Assembly (NCBI GenBank): GCA_013054445.1 | Contig: JAAMPI010000383.1 | Location: 1 to 40,295 of the forward strand | Origin: Cudoniella acicularis | Lineage: Eukaryota; Ascomycota; Leotiomycetes; Helotiales; Helotiaceae | Direction: 5' to 3' | Length of the DNA stretch: 40,295 bases | In this document: piece by piece, positions 1-12,500 of the stretch | Layout of the letters: the number at the start of each line of letters is the position of its first letter | Numbering within the stretch: position 1 is the first letter of the stretch | Position numbers and translations under genes: made by a program | Notes under the pieces: model-generated | What the model saw: the letters and a program-made list of their open reading frames with translations, nothing else | What the model was told of the DNA's origin: nothing | Databases searched by the model: none

Positions 1-329
1 GGATGCCAGATAATGCTATTGATTTCTATCATCATTAGGCCTTGGCATCGGACCCCTATCGGTAGCAGATAGCTAATAAAAAGGGGGCTTCTCTAGACCC
101 CTCGGGGCCAGAGATTAGTTCTATACTGAATCTTTTTCCTGCTACACGTGACTTCTTTGCCTACCAACGCCTCCTCCTCACAAGGAGCCTCTACTTCTAA
201 CTAGTCTATAAGGGGAATAACAACGTCATAAGATTTTCTATAGCGGATATACTTAGCGTAACGTTTTACCTTAATGTTATCTACTACGCACTTCCTTCCT
301 TCCTTAGTATAATAGGTGTAGGGAGACAT
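1..329 (-). pseudogene. RIP-damaged open frame of a repeat, cut by the window edge
   Basis: Reading the minus strand from an ATG at 327-329 to the window edge gives one continuous frame of about 109 codons with no frameshift and only two interruptions, both TAG. Its start reads MSPYTYYTKEGRKCVVDN, and the later part is basic and ordinary in composition. The TAG codons sit where Trp or Gln would be a natural residue, as expected from C:G to T:A mutation. The surrounding DNA is rich in TA dinucleotides and an LTR-like block lies 158 bp away, so I infer a decayed mobile-element gene. I do not recognise the protein family; gag-like is possible but unproven. Confidence 0.45.
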
Positions 330-487
330 TTTAATACCTGATTCTTCGATAGATCGAGCGAGTTGTTATTAATATTTAACCTAGTCTTGTTTTAGACTTA
401 TAATAATAAAATAAGGATAAAGTAAAAAACACGTCACCCGATCGTAGATAAAGCGTATAGGACTACACTAGGACAGATAGGGAATAG

Positions 488-721
488 TGTCACGACCCGA
501 CATGTGACCTAGATCACGTGAGTGTTATCGAGTTCAGGAGTTCTTAGATTAGAATCGCTAACTCGATAACTTATAATTAACTACTACTTAAATAGCTATA
601 TAGTTTTCCTTTATAGAGTAGCGTGTTTAACTTCTAATAGATAACATTCTACCTGATTTACTTGGCACTTTAATTAATGACTAAACCCAACGGCTCACGT
701 GGTATCGCATACCACGTGACA
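488..721. repeat. LTR-like segment (234 bp) with inverted termini
   Basis: The segment starts TGTCACGACC and ends CGTGACA, so its two ends are perfect 7-bp inverted repeats of the TG...CA type used by LTR retrotransposons. TGTCACGACC-type ends are familiar from fungal Ty3/gypsy LTRs (recalled, not checked). The interior is AT-rich. No clear target-site duplication is visible on the two flanks, and the purine-rich stretch just left of it could be a decayed polypurine tract. It may be one LTR of the element represented at 1-329 or a solo LTR. Confidence 0.45.
695..719. repeat. Perfect hairpin palindrome, 11-bp arms, 3-nt loop
   Basis: TCACGTGGTAT (695-705) is followed by CGC and then its exact reverse complement (709-719). 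Each arm contains a CACGTG E-box core. It overlaps the right end of the LTR-like segment. Confidence 0.7.
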
Positions 722-3700
722 CGAGAGCGTTATATTGCCTATCCGCTTCTCAGCCACGGCCCAGGATAGCCTAGGCTAGGTTAGACATTGCAGAAAGGCT
801 GAAGAAACAGCGTCACAAATGGACGGAGAGAAAGAGAAAAGGGGAGGAAGGCCAAGGTAGGCGGAGGAAGAGGACGGGCTAAGTCGAACACTGTTTTTGT
901 CTTGCAAATGACATTTCGTCAATTATATAATATTCAGGATATCTGATACCACTTGTTCTTTGAAATGCTAGCTAAAATAAATAAAGAGAAGGAACTTTGA
1001 CTTCATGAATGGGACTTTTTGTAGTTGAGATCAAAGATCATGTAGAAACTTGAAAACTACGAAATGCTATACACTGGCCAATTCAGAGTGCGTAACAGAG
1101 AGCCAATATATGCACTCAAATTTTACTCATTAACTTCAAGAGGGTCCTTCAGGGAAATCGTGAAGAGAATGCGCTTGAAACATTGCTGTTATACATATAT
1201 CTTTATTTAAAATTTCTATCCCGAATCAATCGAAAAGACACCAAACTCAACCATAATTTTAAAAACAAATGCTATAATTATTTCTTTCATATAAGTTCCT
1301 CATAAATCTTTAATAAACGAGCAATATCTTCAAGCATAGGCATATTACCCTTTCTAGACACCGACCCCTGAATAAGGAAATGTCTATTTTTACTTTACCC
1401 CTTACATCACTTCCCAATTCTCATGTCCAAATTCACCATTCATAACCCAATTCTTTATTCCCCACCTAAATTCCCAGAACCCGCCACCACGAGGCAAAAA
1501 CTCAACCCTCATCTCCGCCTCATACCTGCCCCCTCCTCATTCCGCCCCCTCTGTTGCACCCTCGCCTGCCAGTCCTCAATTCAGTAACACAACTGCAACA
1601 TCAAATCTCGAAAAGTTTCAAAACAAACAATAAACCTGATAAATTGCGTTTCTCAATCGACTCACCGAGATCGATCATTAAATATGACGATGTGGTGGTG
1701 CTGCGAAACTTGATTTTAGATTGCGGGCGGCGGCGCCTGCAATCGGGCCAATGAACGGGGCTGCGGCAAGGGGTAAATCTTGGAGGATCAACCAACGTCG
1801 TACGTAGGAGGCGAATGTTTTGTGCGATGCCTTTGGATGGTCGTTTTTCTTTTCTTGTTATGGGGGAGTTTTTGGGCGTTTTTTTTGAGGAGGTTGGGGG
1901 GAAGGGGTGGCTTGTGTGGCTGTGGTTTATTTTTGGGAATGTGCATCAAGATTAAGGGGCGATGACGGCCTCTTGTATGAAGATCACGTTATAATGAATG
2001 TAGTGAATATTTATGAAATCCATAAATTTAGGGATAATTTTGATTATATTGTGATGCGGATTCAGAGGTTGAGCTTTCTCTTGAAGCAAGCTGGGAATGA
2101 AATCTAGAAGGACAATTTTTGTTAGATCTCCCCCTTTCTTAGCTTGTTTTTAAACTCCTCAAAGAGCAAATATTGTTCAATGTTCATGATAAGCTTTGTG
2201 CGGAGCATAAAGAAAGTCGCCTTCATGTTCCTGTGTCTGCTTTAGATTTTGGCATTGATTGTTACGTGTGATTATCATATAAAGATATAGAACGAACTTG
2301 CCTGAAGTGTCCACCTACAATAAGAAATCATAGATTCACGGCACCCTTATCCCGAGAAATTCTACCCATTTGGAATTCTCGTCTTTCTTTTCATCTCGTC
2401 ACTCTAAAACAGGAGGACTAAAGAGGTAGAAAACAAAGGTTTTACTGTTTATTTGTAGTACGATATGAAGGGTTTAAAGATACCCTTTTGAGATTTGGGT
2501 ATTTTATTTCATTAGGCTCAACGAAATTCAGCTGTATTACGTCCGTTAGTACCTCAAGATGTCTACTTCAAGCATGTGAGCGGTCCAAAGTGCAGAAGAA
2601 AAAGGGGCTTCTCGGTTACTTAAATGAGCCGAGTTTCATGAAGCTAGGATTGACTCCGATTGAGCGAGATCAAAACAGATGCCTTCATGAGCAGTCATTC
2701 CTCTTGGTTTATTTCGAGAAAATGACAAATTATTTAGAATTTGAAGACGAGTAGAGTGTTTTCAGAAGGGAAAAAGGGTAAGCGCCCAAAGGCAGAGGTG
2801 CAGCAGAAAACAGAGAGGGCAGAGCCGAACATGTGATCGGAGGTATCTCTGAAGTTAAACTCACAAATGTTGATCTGGTAAAGGCCAAAACTTTCTTGTT
2901 AAAAAGAAGTTGTTTTGTAGAACAATGGCAATTTGCTACAGCATAATTATTCCACCCTTTTCATATTGTGATGGAGGGTATTTGCCTATTAGGGCACTCT
3001 AGCTATTACTTAGTCGGACTCTTGGTCCTTATACAGTCTCTAGTCCTATTCCCCCAACCTCTTCGGCCTTGACTCCATCGTTGTGCCCGTATTACCAATG
3101 TGCCCCTTACACATATAAAGCATTTAATTATGGTAATTGTTACAGCCAATAGCATAAACTTGCAAAGGAACCGAAACACTGCTAAATTCCCCACTTATGA
3201 AATAACCCAGTAAAAGGACTTCAACCTCAGAATTCGATTTATACTCAAAATAGAGAATCAAGATGAGCACATGACAAAGTGAGTATTGACTTAATTGCTT
3301 TTCATCTGGCTGAAGGCCTCGAACAGTCTTTTCTGAGAAGGCTTCGGCAGTTGACAATGTCAACTTGACACATCGACAGATAGCTCATTCAGCCTCAATA
3401 TTCATCATGTGTTTGCCTTTCACATAGGCTACCATGAAGCTGAAAGTCCATTTGCCTTGTGTAAGCACAAGGAGTCTCCCCGGAGAATTGTGATACCATA
3501 TAGATGAATGACTCCATATCCAACGCCCGAGGACATGGGTAGCTCACAGAGGAAACTTCCAGAGCCTCTTAATGATTGGTCTTTGAGTCTTTTCTAGTGA
3601 GTTTCAGCCCCCAAGCTGTAAGACTCGGAGAATTTCTTTTTCAGCTGCAAGGCTCGATGCTTTGAAATGCTTTGTGCTATGATGACTGATTCAAGTGGTA

Positions 3701-5813
3701 TAATGTGATCAGTATTACTTGAATCCTCATATCAGCCTTCATTTAGTAGATGTCTCTTTTGCCCTACAAGGCAACTTCAGCTGTGAAGCAAGGCAGGAGC
3801 TTTCTTACCGCATCAAATCTGCCTTCTTTCTATACTCCAATTCATTCACAGAATTTCTATATCGCTCCGTCAGTCGCAGTCTCACTCAGCCTTATCATCG
3901 ATTATTTCCTTGGACCCCGATTTTTAACCTCGAAACATTATTTAAACGAAGGACGCCCGATTTCTATGTCGGTTTGCTATCGACCAAAACTTACATCCGA
4001 ATGACGTCCTACCATTGGCACGCCTTTCCAGTTCTCGAAGACGTTGGATGCCTTCTAGACTTGCAGGAAGGTCATTCCACTTCTTTAGCACTTGGTCACA
4101 CTAGCACACCTTTCGAAGCCACCCAATCATATTTGTTTCCAAGGCACCACCACAAAAATACCTGAATGCTTATGAATTTTGGAACTTTCCAATAATTCCA
4201 ACATTTTATTCGTTCTTCAAAAAATGAACTCTAAAAAATGAAAATATTTGGTCATTTTGATTCGAGGTAAGTAAACTGAAACAGATCTCAGACTATCACG
4301 ATTTGCGACGATTGAAGGAATCGACAAAACGAAGATGAGACAGATGGGGTCCAAAAAGCCACACAGGCAGCTAAGACAAGGCTAGAACTTCACAACCAAT
4401 TAACTTCGCGAAACATGCAGATAGAAGGGTAGGAAAAATAAATACACTTCCGCGGAGGCCTGGAAAACCTGCTCAAAATTCTCTTCTAGAATGCCCCATA
4501 TATGTGTAGACGCAGAACCGTCGGTGAGAAGAAAGAGAACCCGCCACTGGTGGTGTGATGGTCGCCTGATATATTGCCTCGTTCCTCACTGCAAGTATGT
4601 GTTGTTGTACATGATGTACCTGTACATCCCGAGGTGTGAATTTGGGCCGATGTCAGAGAACGACGCTGCGAATAGCTTCATTAGCGTCATTTATGGTGGG
4701 GTTTGATGCCCGATACCGCCATGATTTTCCTCTTAGGAATCCTTTGAACTTATAGAAAATTTGAGTGGCAAATCCAGAGGCCAACACAGAGGCCATGGCG
4801 AAAGTGGGGGTTGACTTTCAAGGGGAATTTCAGGCGGAAGTTACCCAAAATGTGATGCAGCCTTACCAAACTTCTGACCCCGCAGTCCCCAAAGCGGAGA
4901 ACCAAATGTAGTCAACTTGCATGTAATATTTGTGTTACATACCATTCCAGCCTTGTTATTATGGAAGATTATCTAAAAGGAAGGGCAAGGCAAACATCAG
5001 ACCGACCCCAACTCGCTCCAAGAGCGCTTGTGCCTCATCACTGTTCGAGGCTCTGAACTTTGCGAAGGGCCGTTGCCCCGCTATTTTTAGCCGCAATCTC
5101 GGGTGGTCGATGCCCCGCCGGACTAGGACTCTTCTCCGAGTTTGAAATGCTATTATCCGATAATAATAAGTAAGTTATTCATAAAATGTTAAGTTCATCG
5201 TTGTTCATATTCAACTCGACACAATTCTCTCTCGGTCCCTCTTGATCCGGTGTTTGCCTTGTCTCGGGTAAGGGCTCGAGCAGCATTCAATTTGCCTAAA
5301 TTCCCGTAATTCAGCAGGAACCGGCATTATTCAGGCACAGCCCAGGTTTAAATCCGTGACACTAGTGAGTCTCCCGCGTGCGGCTGAAGAACCAACGGAA
5401 CCCGCAACCCGTTTGAAACGGAGATCTGATACCGCTTCCGATTGTCATATCTGACAGAAAACAACGTCTCAGATGAGGGCACAAACTGTAAACATTTTGA
5501 ATTTCAAGCTCAAAGCACAGAGCGATGGACGGACCTGCATTTTGGGGGCGGTGTAGGTCGACGAAAATTTGCGACTCACCGCCGCTCGCAACTTGCCAAA
5601 ATCGGAGAAAAAGAGTTTTCTTTTCAGCATATGTGTTGGGCAACCAAGCAAATATATCGGAGGCTTGCATGAGAGGAAACACATGTGATGGTTGCCTGTG
5701 CTTGGGATCGGAGATTTGTCAAGGTGTGTTCTAGACCGAAAGCTTGCGTTGAGTATCTGCAAGTTTACGGAGAATTGCGTAAAAAGGTGACGGCTGAAAT
5801 TATGCGAGATGGA
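722..5813. other. Long stretch without a supportable gene
   Basis: I see no conserved domain and no consistent exon chain here. The longest frame (3719-4165, 148 codons, no ATG at its first codon) has no recognisable motif. Composition is strand-skewed in two places: 1400-1560 is pyrimidine-rich on the plus strand and 1780-1930 is G/T-rich, the sort of asymmetry seen in fungal promoters or untranslated regions. An unrecognised non-coding RNA cannot be ruled out. Confidence 0.5.
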
Positions 5814-7596
5814 TCAAGCTTTGACAATGTTATCCAGCTGAGTCTTTGGCACAACGCGAGGATTCACTTTCAATCTTGTATGTGTTCGTTGTTCAAACGC
5901 AAAGGCATATGATATTAGCTTTTCTTCAGACCACTTTGGTCCAAGGAATGTAATACCAAAGCTAGAATCGTTAGCGAAGGCTTCAAAAATGAGGAAAGAT
6001 AACGCACGGGATACCTGGCGCAATTTGTACCAAATTCCAGTGCTCAGACTTCACGGCCGTTGTGTTGCTTGGATAAAAGCCCAAGGGAACTGTAATAGCG
6101 GGTAAACCTGCAAGAGCTGGAATACTTGCGGAGTATTGAGTTGGCAAGATTAAAGCGTCCACGTTATATGCTTTTAAAGAGCCGGTGACACCTCCTTCTG
6201 CGCCAAAATAGGATGTACGCTGAAAGGCGTTCCAGAAACGATAGTTTTCGTTATCAAAGCCTAGAGACAGGCCTTCATCCCATGATGCTGTGTTTCTCTG
6301 TGGATATTCTTCGAGAGGAAAATTATGAGTAAATTTCGCGAGATCAGCAACGCTTGTGATGTTGTGTGGGTTGAGAGTTAGCTCTGAGAGATACTTTGGA
6401 AGGTCAGAAACAAAGTCTATATCGAGGACAATGCTTCCGCTGCTGATGGCTGCAGATGAGTCTGTTAGATATTCTTCATACGCCGAGTAATTAGTGTTGT
6501 CCACAATGGTTGCACCAGCTTTCTTTAGGACCTGAATAGCGTCTTCAAAAGCCTCAAGCATTGGTTGATTGGTAGTGCTTCGTGGTATTGCGTTCCTTGG
6601 GATCCCGATCCTGGCTCCACGGAGACTTGAGAAGTTCAATGCTTGAGTGTAATCCGGAGGTGATTCCCAGGGCTGGACCAAGGTATAGTTGTCATCCGGA
6701 TCACGACCCGCTATGATAGATAGAATAGAAGCGGCGTCGGAAACAGTTCGAGCCATCGGGCCTACTGTGTCTTGGCGTTCACTGATGGGAATCACTAATG
6801 CTCTTGATGTCAATCCAACCGTTGGCTTTATACCAACAAGATTGTTTTGGCTCGAGGGGCTTAATATACTGCCGCTTGTTTCAGTTCCGAGAGACGCGAC
6901 TGCGAGTCCAATGGAACTGCTAACGCCACTTCCAGAAGAGCTGCCACTAGGGTCCATATTTGGATAGTATGCTCCCGTGACTTGTCCTTCACGGGCGGAC
7001 CAACCACTAGAAGAATTCGAAGATCGAAAATAAGCCCATTCAGACATGCTTGCCTTGCCAAGAATAACAATACCTGCAGCTCGCAGTTTTCTTGCAATAC
7101 CAGAGTCGCGTGGTACCTTGGCCCCCAATAAAGCATATGATCCAGCTGTGTTGTTCATTTGATCCATTGTGGCAATGTTATCTTTGATGAGAAGAGGTAT
7201 CCCGTGGAGGGGTGAACGAATAGTGCCGCTTGCACGTTCAGCATCCAGATTTGCAGCTATTGCCAATGCATCAGGGTTGATCTCCGCCACTGGATGAAGA
7301 AACGAGTTTACTTCTTCGATGCGAGATATATAAACCTGTAAGCATTAGGATGGAATGATTTGTTACACGTAGAGATGGCAAACCTTTATCAAATCAACAC
7401 TGCTCCAAGCACCACGCTCAAGTCCCGCAACAAGCTCATCGGCTCTAGCATTAAGCAAATCTGGAAAAGGAGGAGATTTCCCTACAGAAATAAAATGTCA
7501 AATGCTAGCAGTCACAAGGGTGAGTTGAAAGTACGGACCCATAGATTTGGCAAAGAAACAGCTCAAAGCCGCTAAGCTAACGAGAAGAGAGGCCAT
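5814..7596 (-). CDS. Secreted amidase, amidase-signature (AS) family
   Basis: The exons on the minus strand are 7539-7596, 7384-7481, 6008-7335 and 5814-5961, with introns of 57, 48 and 46 bp. All phases agree and give 543 residues, a normal length for the family. The start ATG at 7594-7596 gives a hydrophobic signal peptide (MASLLVSLAALSCFF), so the enzyme is probably secreted. The amidase-signature core is complete: Lys103 in LLIKDN, a cis-Ser near 184 in the PSGSSSGSG stretch, and Ser208 as nucleophile in GTETSGSI. This Ser-cisSer-Lys triad hydrolyses carboxamides; the substrate cannot be read from sequence. The C-terminal exon (FGITFLGPKWSEE...) is only reached by splicing out 5962-6007 (donor GTGCGT, branch CTAAC). 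Fungal homologues are often called glutamyl-tRNA amidotransferase subunit A-like, but the signal peptide argues against a role in tRNA charging. No co-regulated neighbour is evident. Confidence 0.93.
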
Positions 7597-9299
7597 TGTG
7601 GCGGATCCAATCCGAGAGATAGGCCAGAAACTTTTCTGCAACTTGGTATCCTTTCGGTTGTTGGACTTTTCAACGCCTGAAACATTTGTCTGGAGCTTCT
7701 CGTCTTTCCTTCGAAGCCGGGGGTTTGGGTAGGATTTATCCATTTTCAAAGGCCAATCTATGGCACCCCACTCTTCAACAGCCTGAAGATGTGCTGCCTT
7801 TCGGGATAATTTATTGAGAGATCCACAGCAGCGAGTAAAATCCAAGAACTTATCGATGACGAAACAAGTCAAGGAAGTGATTTCTTGGCAAATTTAGTAA
7901 ATCGCGATTACGCACTTCTAGCAGGTTAACCGAGAGTGCTGTCTTCAAAATGGCAAGATGACCGGTGAGCCGCCTAGCAGCGTACCTGATAAAATAGTAG
8001 CAGGGTGCAGACTGCACAGTGCATCAAGGCAAGAAATTTTAATCTTTTTGATTGGACATCTAAGGCAACTTGACCGGCCAAGGCTAAACCAAAAGCAGCA
8101 GGTCAAAATATGCTTTTGGAGACGGCAGTTGAAGAAATGTATCGGGTTTATGAACATAGCGCTCTCAAATTGTATAGCAGCTTGCCCAGAGAGATGCGCA
8201 TTACGACAAGTGAAGTTCTCCTGATGAAGTGAGGTTGAAGTTGCGAAAAAAGAAATTATAAGAGAAGGGCGCATGCATGTGGCAAACATCCGATGTGGCT
8301 TTAGAGGTTCGGCAGGGTGAAATTATCTCTGATGAGTCAACTTGCCTAACCTTAGTTGGTTACCGAGGTCAGTAGACTATTTTGTATCTTCACTCCTCTA
8401 CAAAATTTTACACCACATTTAAAATCTACTTTCATTGGATTGTGTTTCAAGCAAAGATTCCGCAGCAATATGAAACGGTTGAAGCCAATTATTTCACGGC
8501 TTATCTCTCCTTGGAGTTACACGCTTTCGATAGAAATTTGTATTTGTCACAGCGTACGCAAGCAGTGCAAATCAAGTAGTACTCTCTGTTTCTTAGAATT
8601 ATCGACGAAGAAGAGAAGAAGCTAGATACAGGAAGGACTGTCGTCTTAAAGGAGCGCAGCTCCTGGACTAGTCCCAGAACAGACTAGCTCGGAACACGTG
8701 ACTCGCACCAGATCTGTCACAGTATTGGTTTTTATTCTTTACAAAGTCAATATCCGTGTTGTACAGCAGCACAGCGCTGCATTTGCAGGCTGCAGCCAAT
8801 AAAACGCTTTGGGGTCAGCTATGGCACAATCTGAAATGAAATCTATTTGCAAAAGTTTTGCACCAATGATATTCTACAATTTTTCTTCAAAAGCAGTAGG
8901 CCTTTCCGTCTTGTCGAGTAATAAACCAAAATGCCGAGTCGCAGTAGTCCTGTTTTAATTTCCTTATATTTCGATTTATTATCAGCAATACAAAAGGAAA
9001 AGGCTAGAATTCGGGAACCTTTGTCACACAAACCCCTTTTGCAGAGCCGCAGCCTTACATCCTGTGCCTTGTAGTACACCTGCAGAAGGTGTCCTGCATA
9101 CTGCATTGCTGTAACCTGTCAAAACCTATCATTTCGATATCGAAGCGCGATAATTCCGCCTCGATGATGCTGTATTATGTGATTGAAGATGCATGGGGAA
9201 ACTTCATCCTTCCCGAGCAATGTCGTGGTTTTCTACTGTTATCTTCGTTAGCTTCCTCGGAGTCGTCTCACCGGGTATCACAACCGTCACCCGAAGCAA
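7597..9299. other. Amidase upstream region, no gene recognised
   Basis: This includes the presumed amidase promoter, reading leftward. An ORF extending the first amidase exon upstream (to 7872, minus) has no signal peptide at its start and is probably untranslated leader. A CACGTG E-box lies near 8696. Nothing else can be supported. Confidence 0.4.
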
Positions 9300-9540
9300 T
9301 CATTTGATCCATTTATAATTTTGATTAAAAAAGTTATTAAAGATTTTAGTTTATATATAAATTATAAGGGAAATTTATTTTTATTTTTAAAGGTTAATCA
9401 TATAATAACCCTAACCCTAAGAATTTTTATATTTTTTATATTAAATGACTTACATATAAATAGCTTATATTTTAAATTTTAGATAATTATGTTAAGTTTT
9501 GATAGAATTATAAATACCTAAAAATAGCTATTTTTGGTAT
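9300..9540. repeat. AT-rich islet containing a telomere-like motif
   Basis: About 240 bp of very AT-rich DNA contrast with normal composition on both sides. At 9406-9420 it contains TAACCCTAACCCTAA, two and a half units of the TTAGGG-type telomere repeat. No coding signal is present. Confidence 0.6.
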
Positions 9541-12500
9541 AAAAGGTGGGCGAAATGGGGGGGGAGGGGCATGGACTTATACCTTGTTCCAGGTAAGAGC
9601 CCACACATAATCAGCAGCCAGCTGCCCATTTGGATGGCACTTTTTAGACAAATCGAAAGTTGCAGGGCAAATGAGAGCTTTATTATAATATTGAAATAAC
9701 CTGGCTGGACAGCCTCTGTAAAAGAAGCAATTATTAGTACCGACAGCTGGCATCTACAGCATATATGGTGCTTCGCCCACCTAACTTCTTCATCTTCCGT
9801 ATCCACCACAATATACTAATTGCGCACCTTATTTATTGCGCATCCACTACGTGAATCCTTTTATTTATCTCCTCGCCGACCTCACATGAAATTTAACACC
9901 TCCTCTGTCTTTCTAATTAATAGTTCTGCCCGAAATAAAGTCACGCTTGAAGCTAGGCGTTGAACCGCGGTGATTGGGTTTCTTTACCTCTTAGTCAGTG
10001 TAACAGCGTTCCCAATTTTCACCATTCAGCGAGCGCATTATGTGTTGAACGGCATATTTTGTCGCTCCTATCAGCGAACGAATCACTCTACTCCTACGAA
10101 AGCCACAACAGATAGCGAGGTACAGTAGTTACACTACACGGGGTTATGAGCTATTGGTGTTACGATGTGACCCAAGGTTCTAAACTGTTTCTCAAGAGCT
10201 GGTGTGTCAAAAAACTTGCGAGTTACACAACTCAAAACACACGCGCGAGCTAATAGCTGGTACGACGAGGTCGGAGTTGGGGTCCAGGCCTCTCTTGCAG
10301 CGGATACAAGCCCATGGACCCTGCATCTTTACCAAAAACAATGCAAGCTTCACATAATCACATCTCAACCTCAACGCTTCACGACTCGGTTGGGTTTCTT
10401 TCACATCAATGCCCTGAACCCCTAGCTGTTAGAATAGTCTTTCATGAAGAAGAATATGCCTCAACGAGGCAAATTGATCAGTTCTCAAATTTTCACACCG
10501 ATGATAGCTGTCTTACCGTTCAACCAAAAAGCGCATCATCTGGCCCTCCCTAAATATAACATACCGCGTGAGCACATCCAGCCCTGTATCTTGTGCATAT
10601 CACTTGTGCAACGCAACAATTACATATTTCGGGCATCAACATTTTAAGGCAAGTTTATCATCTGAGTTCACGCATCTGAACATCTGGTTGCCTCGCTCGA
10701 TCCCGAGCGCTTTTCGTTGTAAACTATTTCTTAGGCGATCCTATGCTTGATGTATGTGATGAACTCACCGAGTAAGCGCCGGGGTACGATCTCATCACCT
10801 GAGACGGCAGTCGCAGGTTTACGGCGTGCAGATATGCAAATGCGAGCTTCGGGATTCTTGAAGCATAGTAACCAGCGTTTCAGGCTTTGAGGCTGAGATA
10901 AAGCACGAAAATGGTCCTTTTTATTATTTTCGTATATGCTTGTTGCCGAGTAGAAGCCACAGATCACGATGCCCAGCCGGAGTTAGGAGCTGGGAACTCC
11001 GAATTGCTCAAACTCAAGAAGAATCGTTTTGATTCAGACTTTTTCTTTCCCTTTTGATTGATATAGAGAATAGAATCAATGGATGAGGTTTTGGCTTTCA
11101 ATTTCAAGCTTCGCACAAACTCTAGACAATCATGCCAGCTTCTGCCCTTCCAGCTCGGCAGCCTTAGCTTAATATCTGACTTTTGACCGGCTTTTTAATT
11201 GCCGTAAATAAACAGAATCATACCTTGCAAGTCTATAACGATAATTTGGTCTTTATAGTGACAACGCAGTGGCTGATATTTGAATTTCCTGCCGGGAGAG
11301 TAGTGAAGTTGAGATTTCGTCACTAATGTACAAGTACATAGCGTAGACCTGCATGGCGTAGACTGTAATTGACTCCAAGTACGAGACCACAGCAACCGCC
11401 TCTTGGTAATATAAATACTGCAGCCCCAGTACTTGCCACCTTGCTTCTGAAGAAAGATTTGGCGCCACTGATTTCGCTTAGTTCATTTGCGAATTGCCAT
11501 TATAAGTCTCTCAAAGGCGGCTGCTTATGGGCTTATGCAGATCAAAGTGGGAGGTCTTTGCAACTTTGAGAACTTGTATTACACTATATCTTTAGTTGTA
11601 ATTATTTCCAAGGCTTAGCTTTCTTGATGGCAATAAGTTATGGCCCATAGCTTATGGGACATCCCGCATTTCCAAAATTTGTTCATGTCTAGCTCATGAA
11701 TCGACGATCAATCGTATTTAGGTTACTTAGACAAAGGACTCTTTTTATAAATGTACCTTTCCGGCCATCAACGTAGCGATACTCTATCGCTTCCCATAAT
11801 TAGCTTAGGCTACAACATCTATTGTGTTTAAGCTCTCTTCTTCATTGGACATTTTACTCTTTAGTTGCATCCACTCACCAGTGTGACATTATCCGAATTC
11901 ATGGTATTGGATTTCTACTATCACATTCAGACTCTATGCAATTGAAATGTATTCTCATTTGTCTAAAAGGAACCTCTTGACTCACTTTATCAAAGTGTAG
12001 CTCTTAAATCATTAAAAGCCAAATGGGACTCACTTCCTCAGGTCCAATGTGTCACATGATTATTGCCCGCTCTTTGTGTTATATGACAGCATATTATCTT
12101 TCCAGAAGCCCTTTTGACATTCGAAATTTTCCCTTTAACCATTTACGGTACGGATTAGCACACCTTAAATTAAAATTCCCCAAATTCCCGTACAATTCCA
12201 CTCAAACTTCTCTCTCCTCTTCACCCCGCAGAAACATTCAATTTTATCTACCCTATGACAGATGGCCACGCAGATGGCGCATCACAGTTGCATTCAATGA
12301 AGCCATTCACACTGCGCAAAAAAGCAATTATCCGCTAAGCGAGAGACCCCTAAAGCCACGACGGAACCACAACACAACTATAATTTTAGAACTTTACCTG
12401 GTTTATAGACTGCAACCACGTCACCGCAAATTTAGAAAGTTCCGAGTCCCATAAAAAAATTCTCGCACAAAAAACAGCAGTTTCGAATTTTTCCATCAGT

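Noticed and set aside
3719..4165. 148-codon plus-strand open frame
   Set aside because: It does not start with ATG, has no recognisable motif or signal, and has no splice partners; frames of this size occur by chance in 40 kb.
7597..7872. Upstream extension of the first amidase exon
   Set aside because: The extension is polar and basic and would bury the signal peptide; ATG 7596 gives a normal secreted precursor.
12023..12454. 143-codon plus-strand open frame
   Set aside because: Composition looks random, no domain or conserved block is visible, and there is no neighbouring exon in phase.
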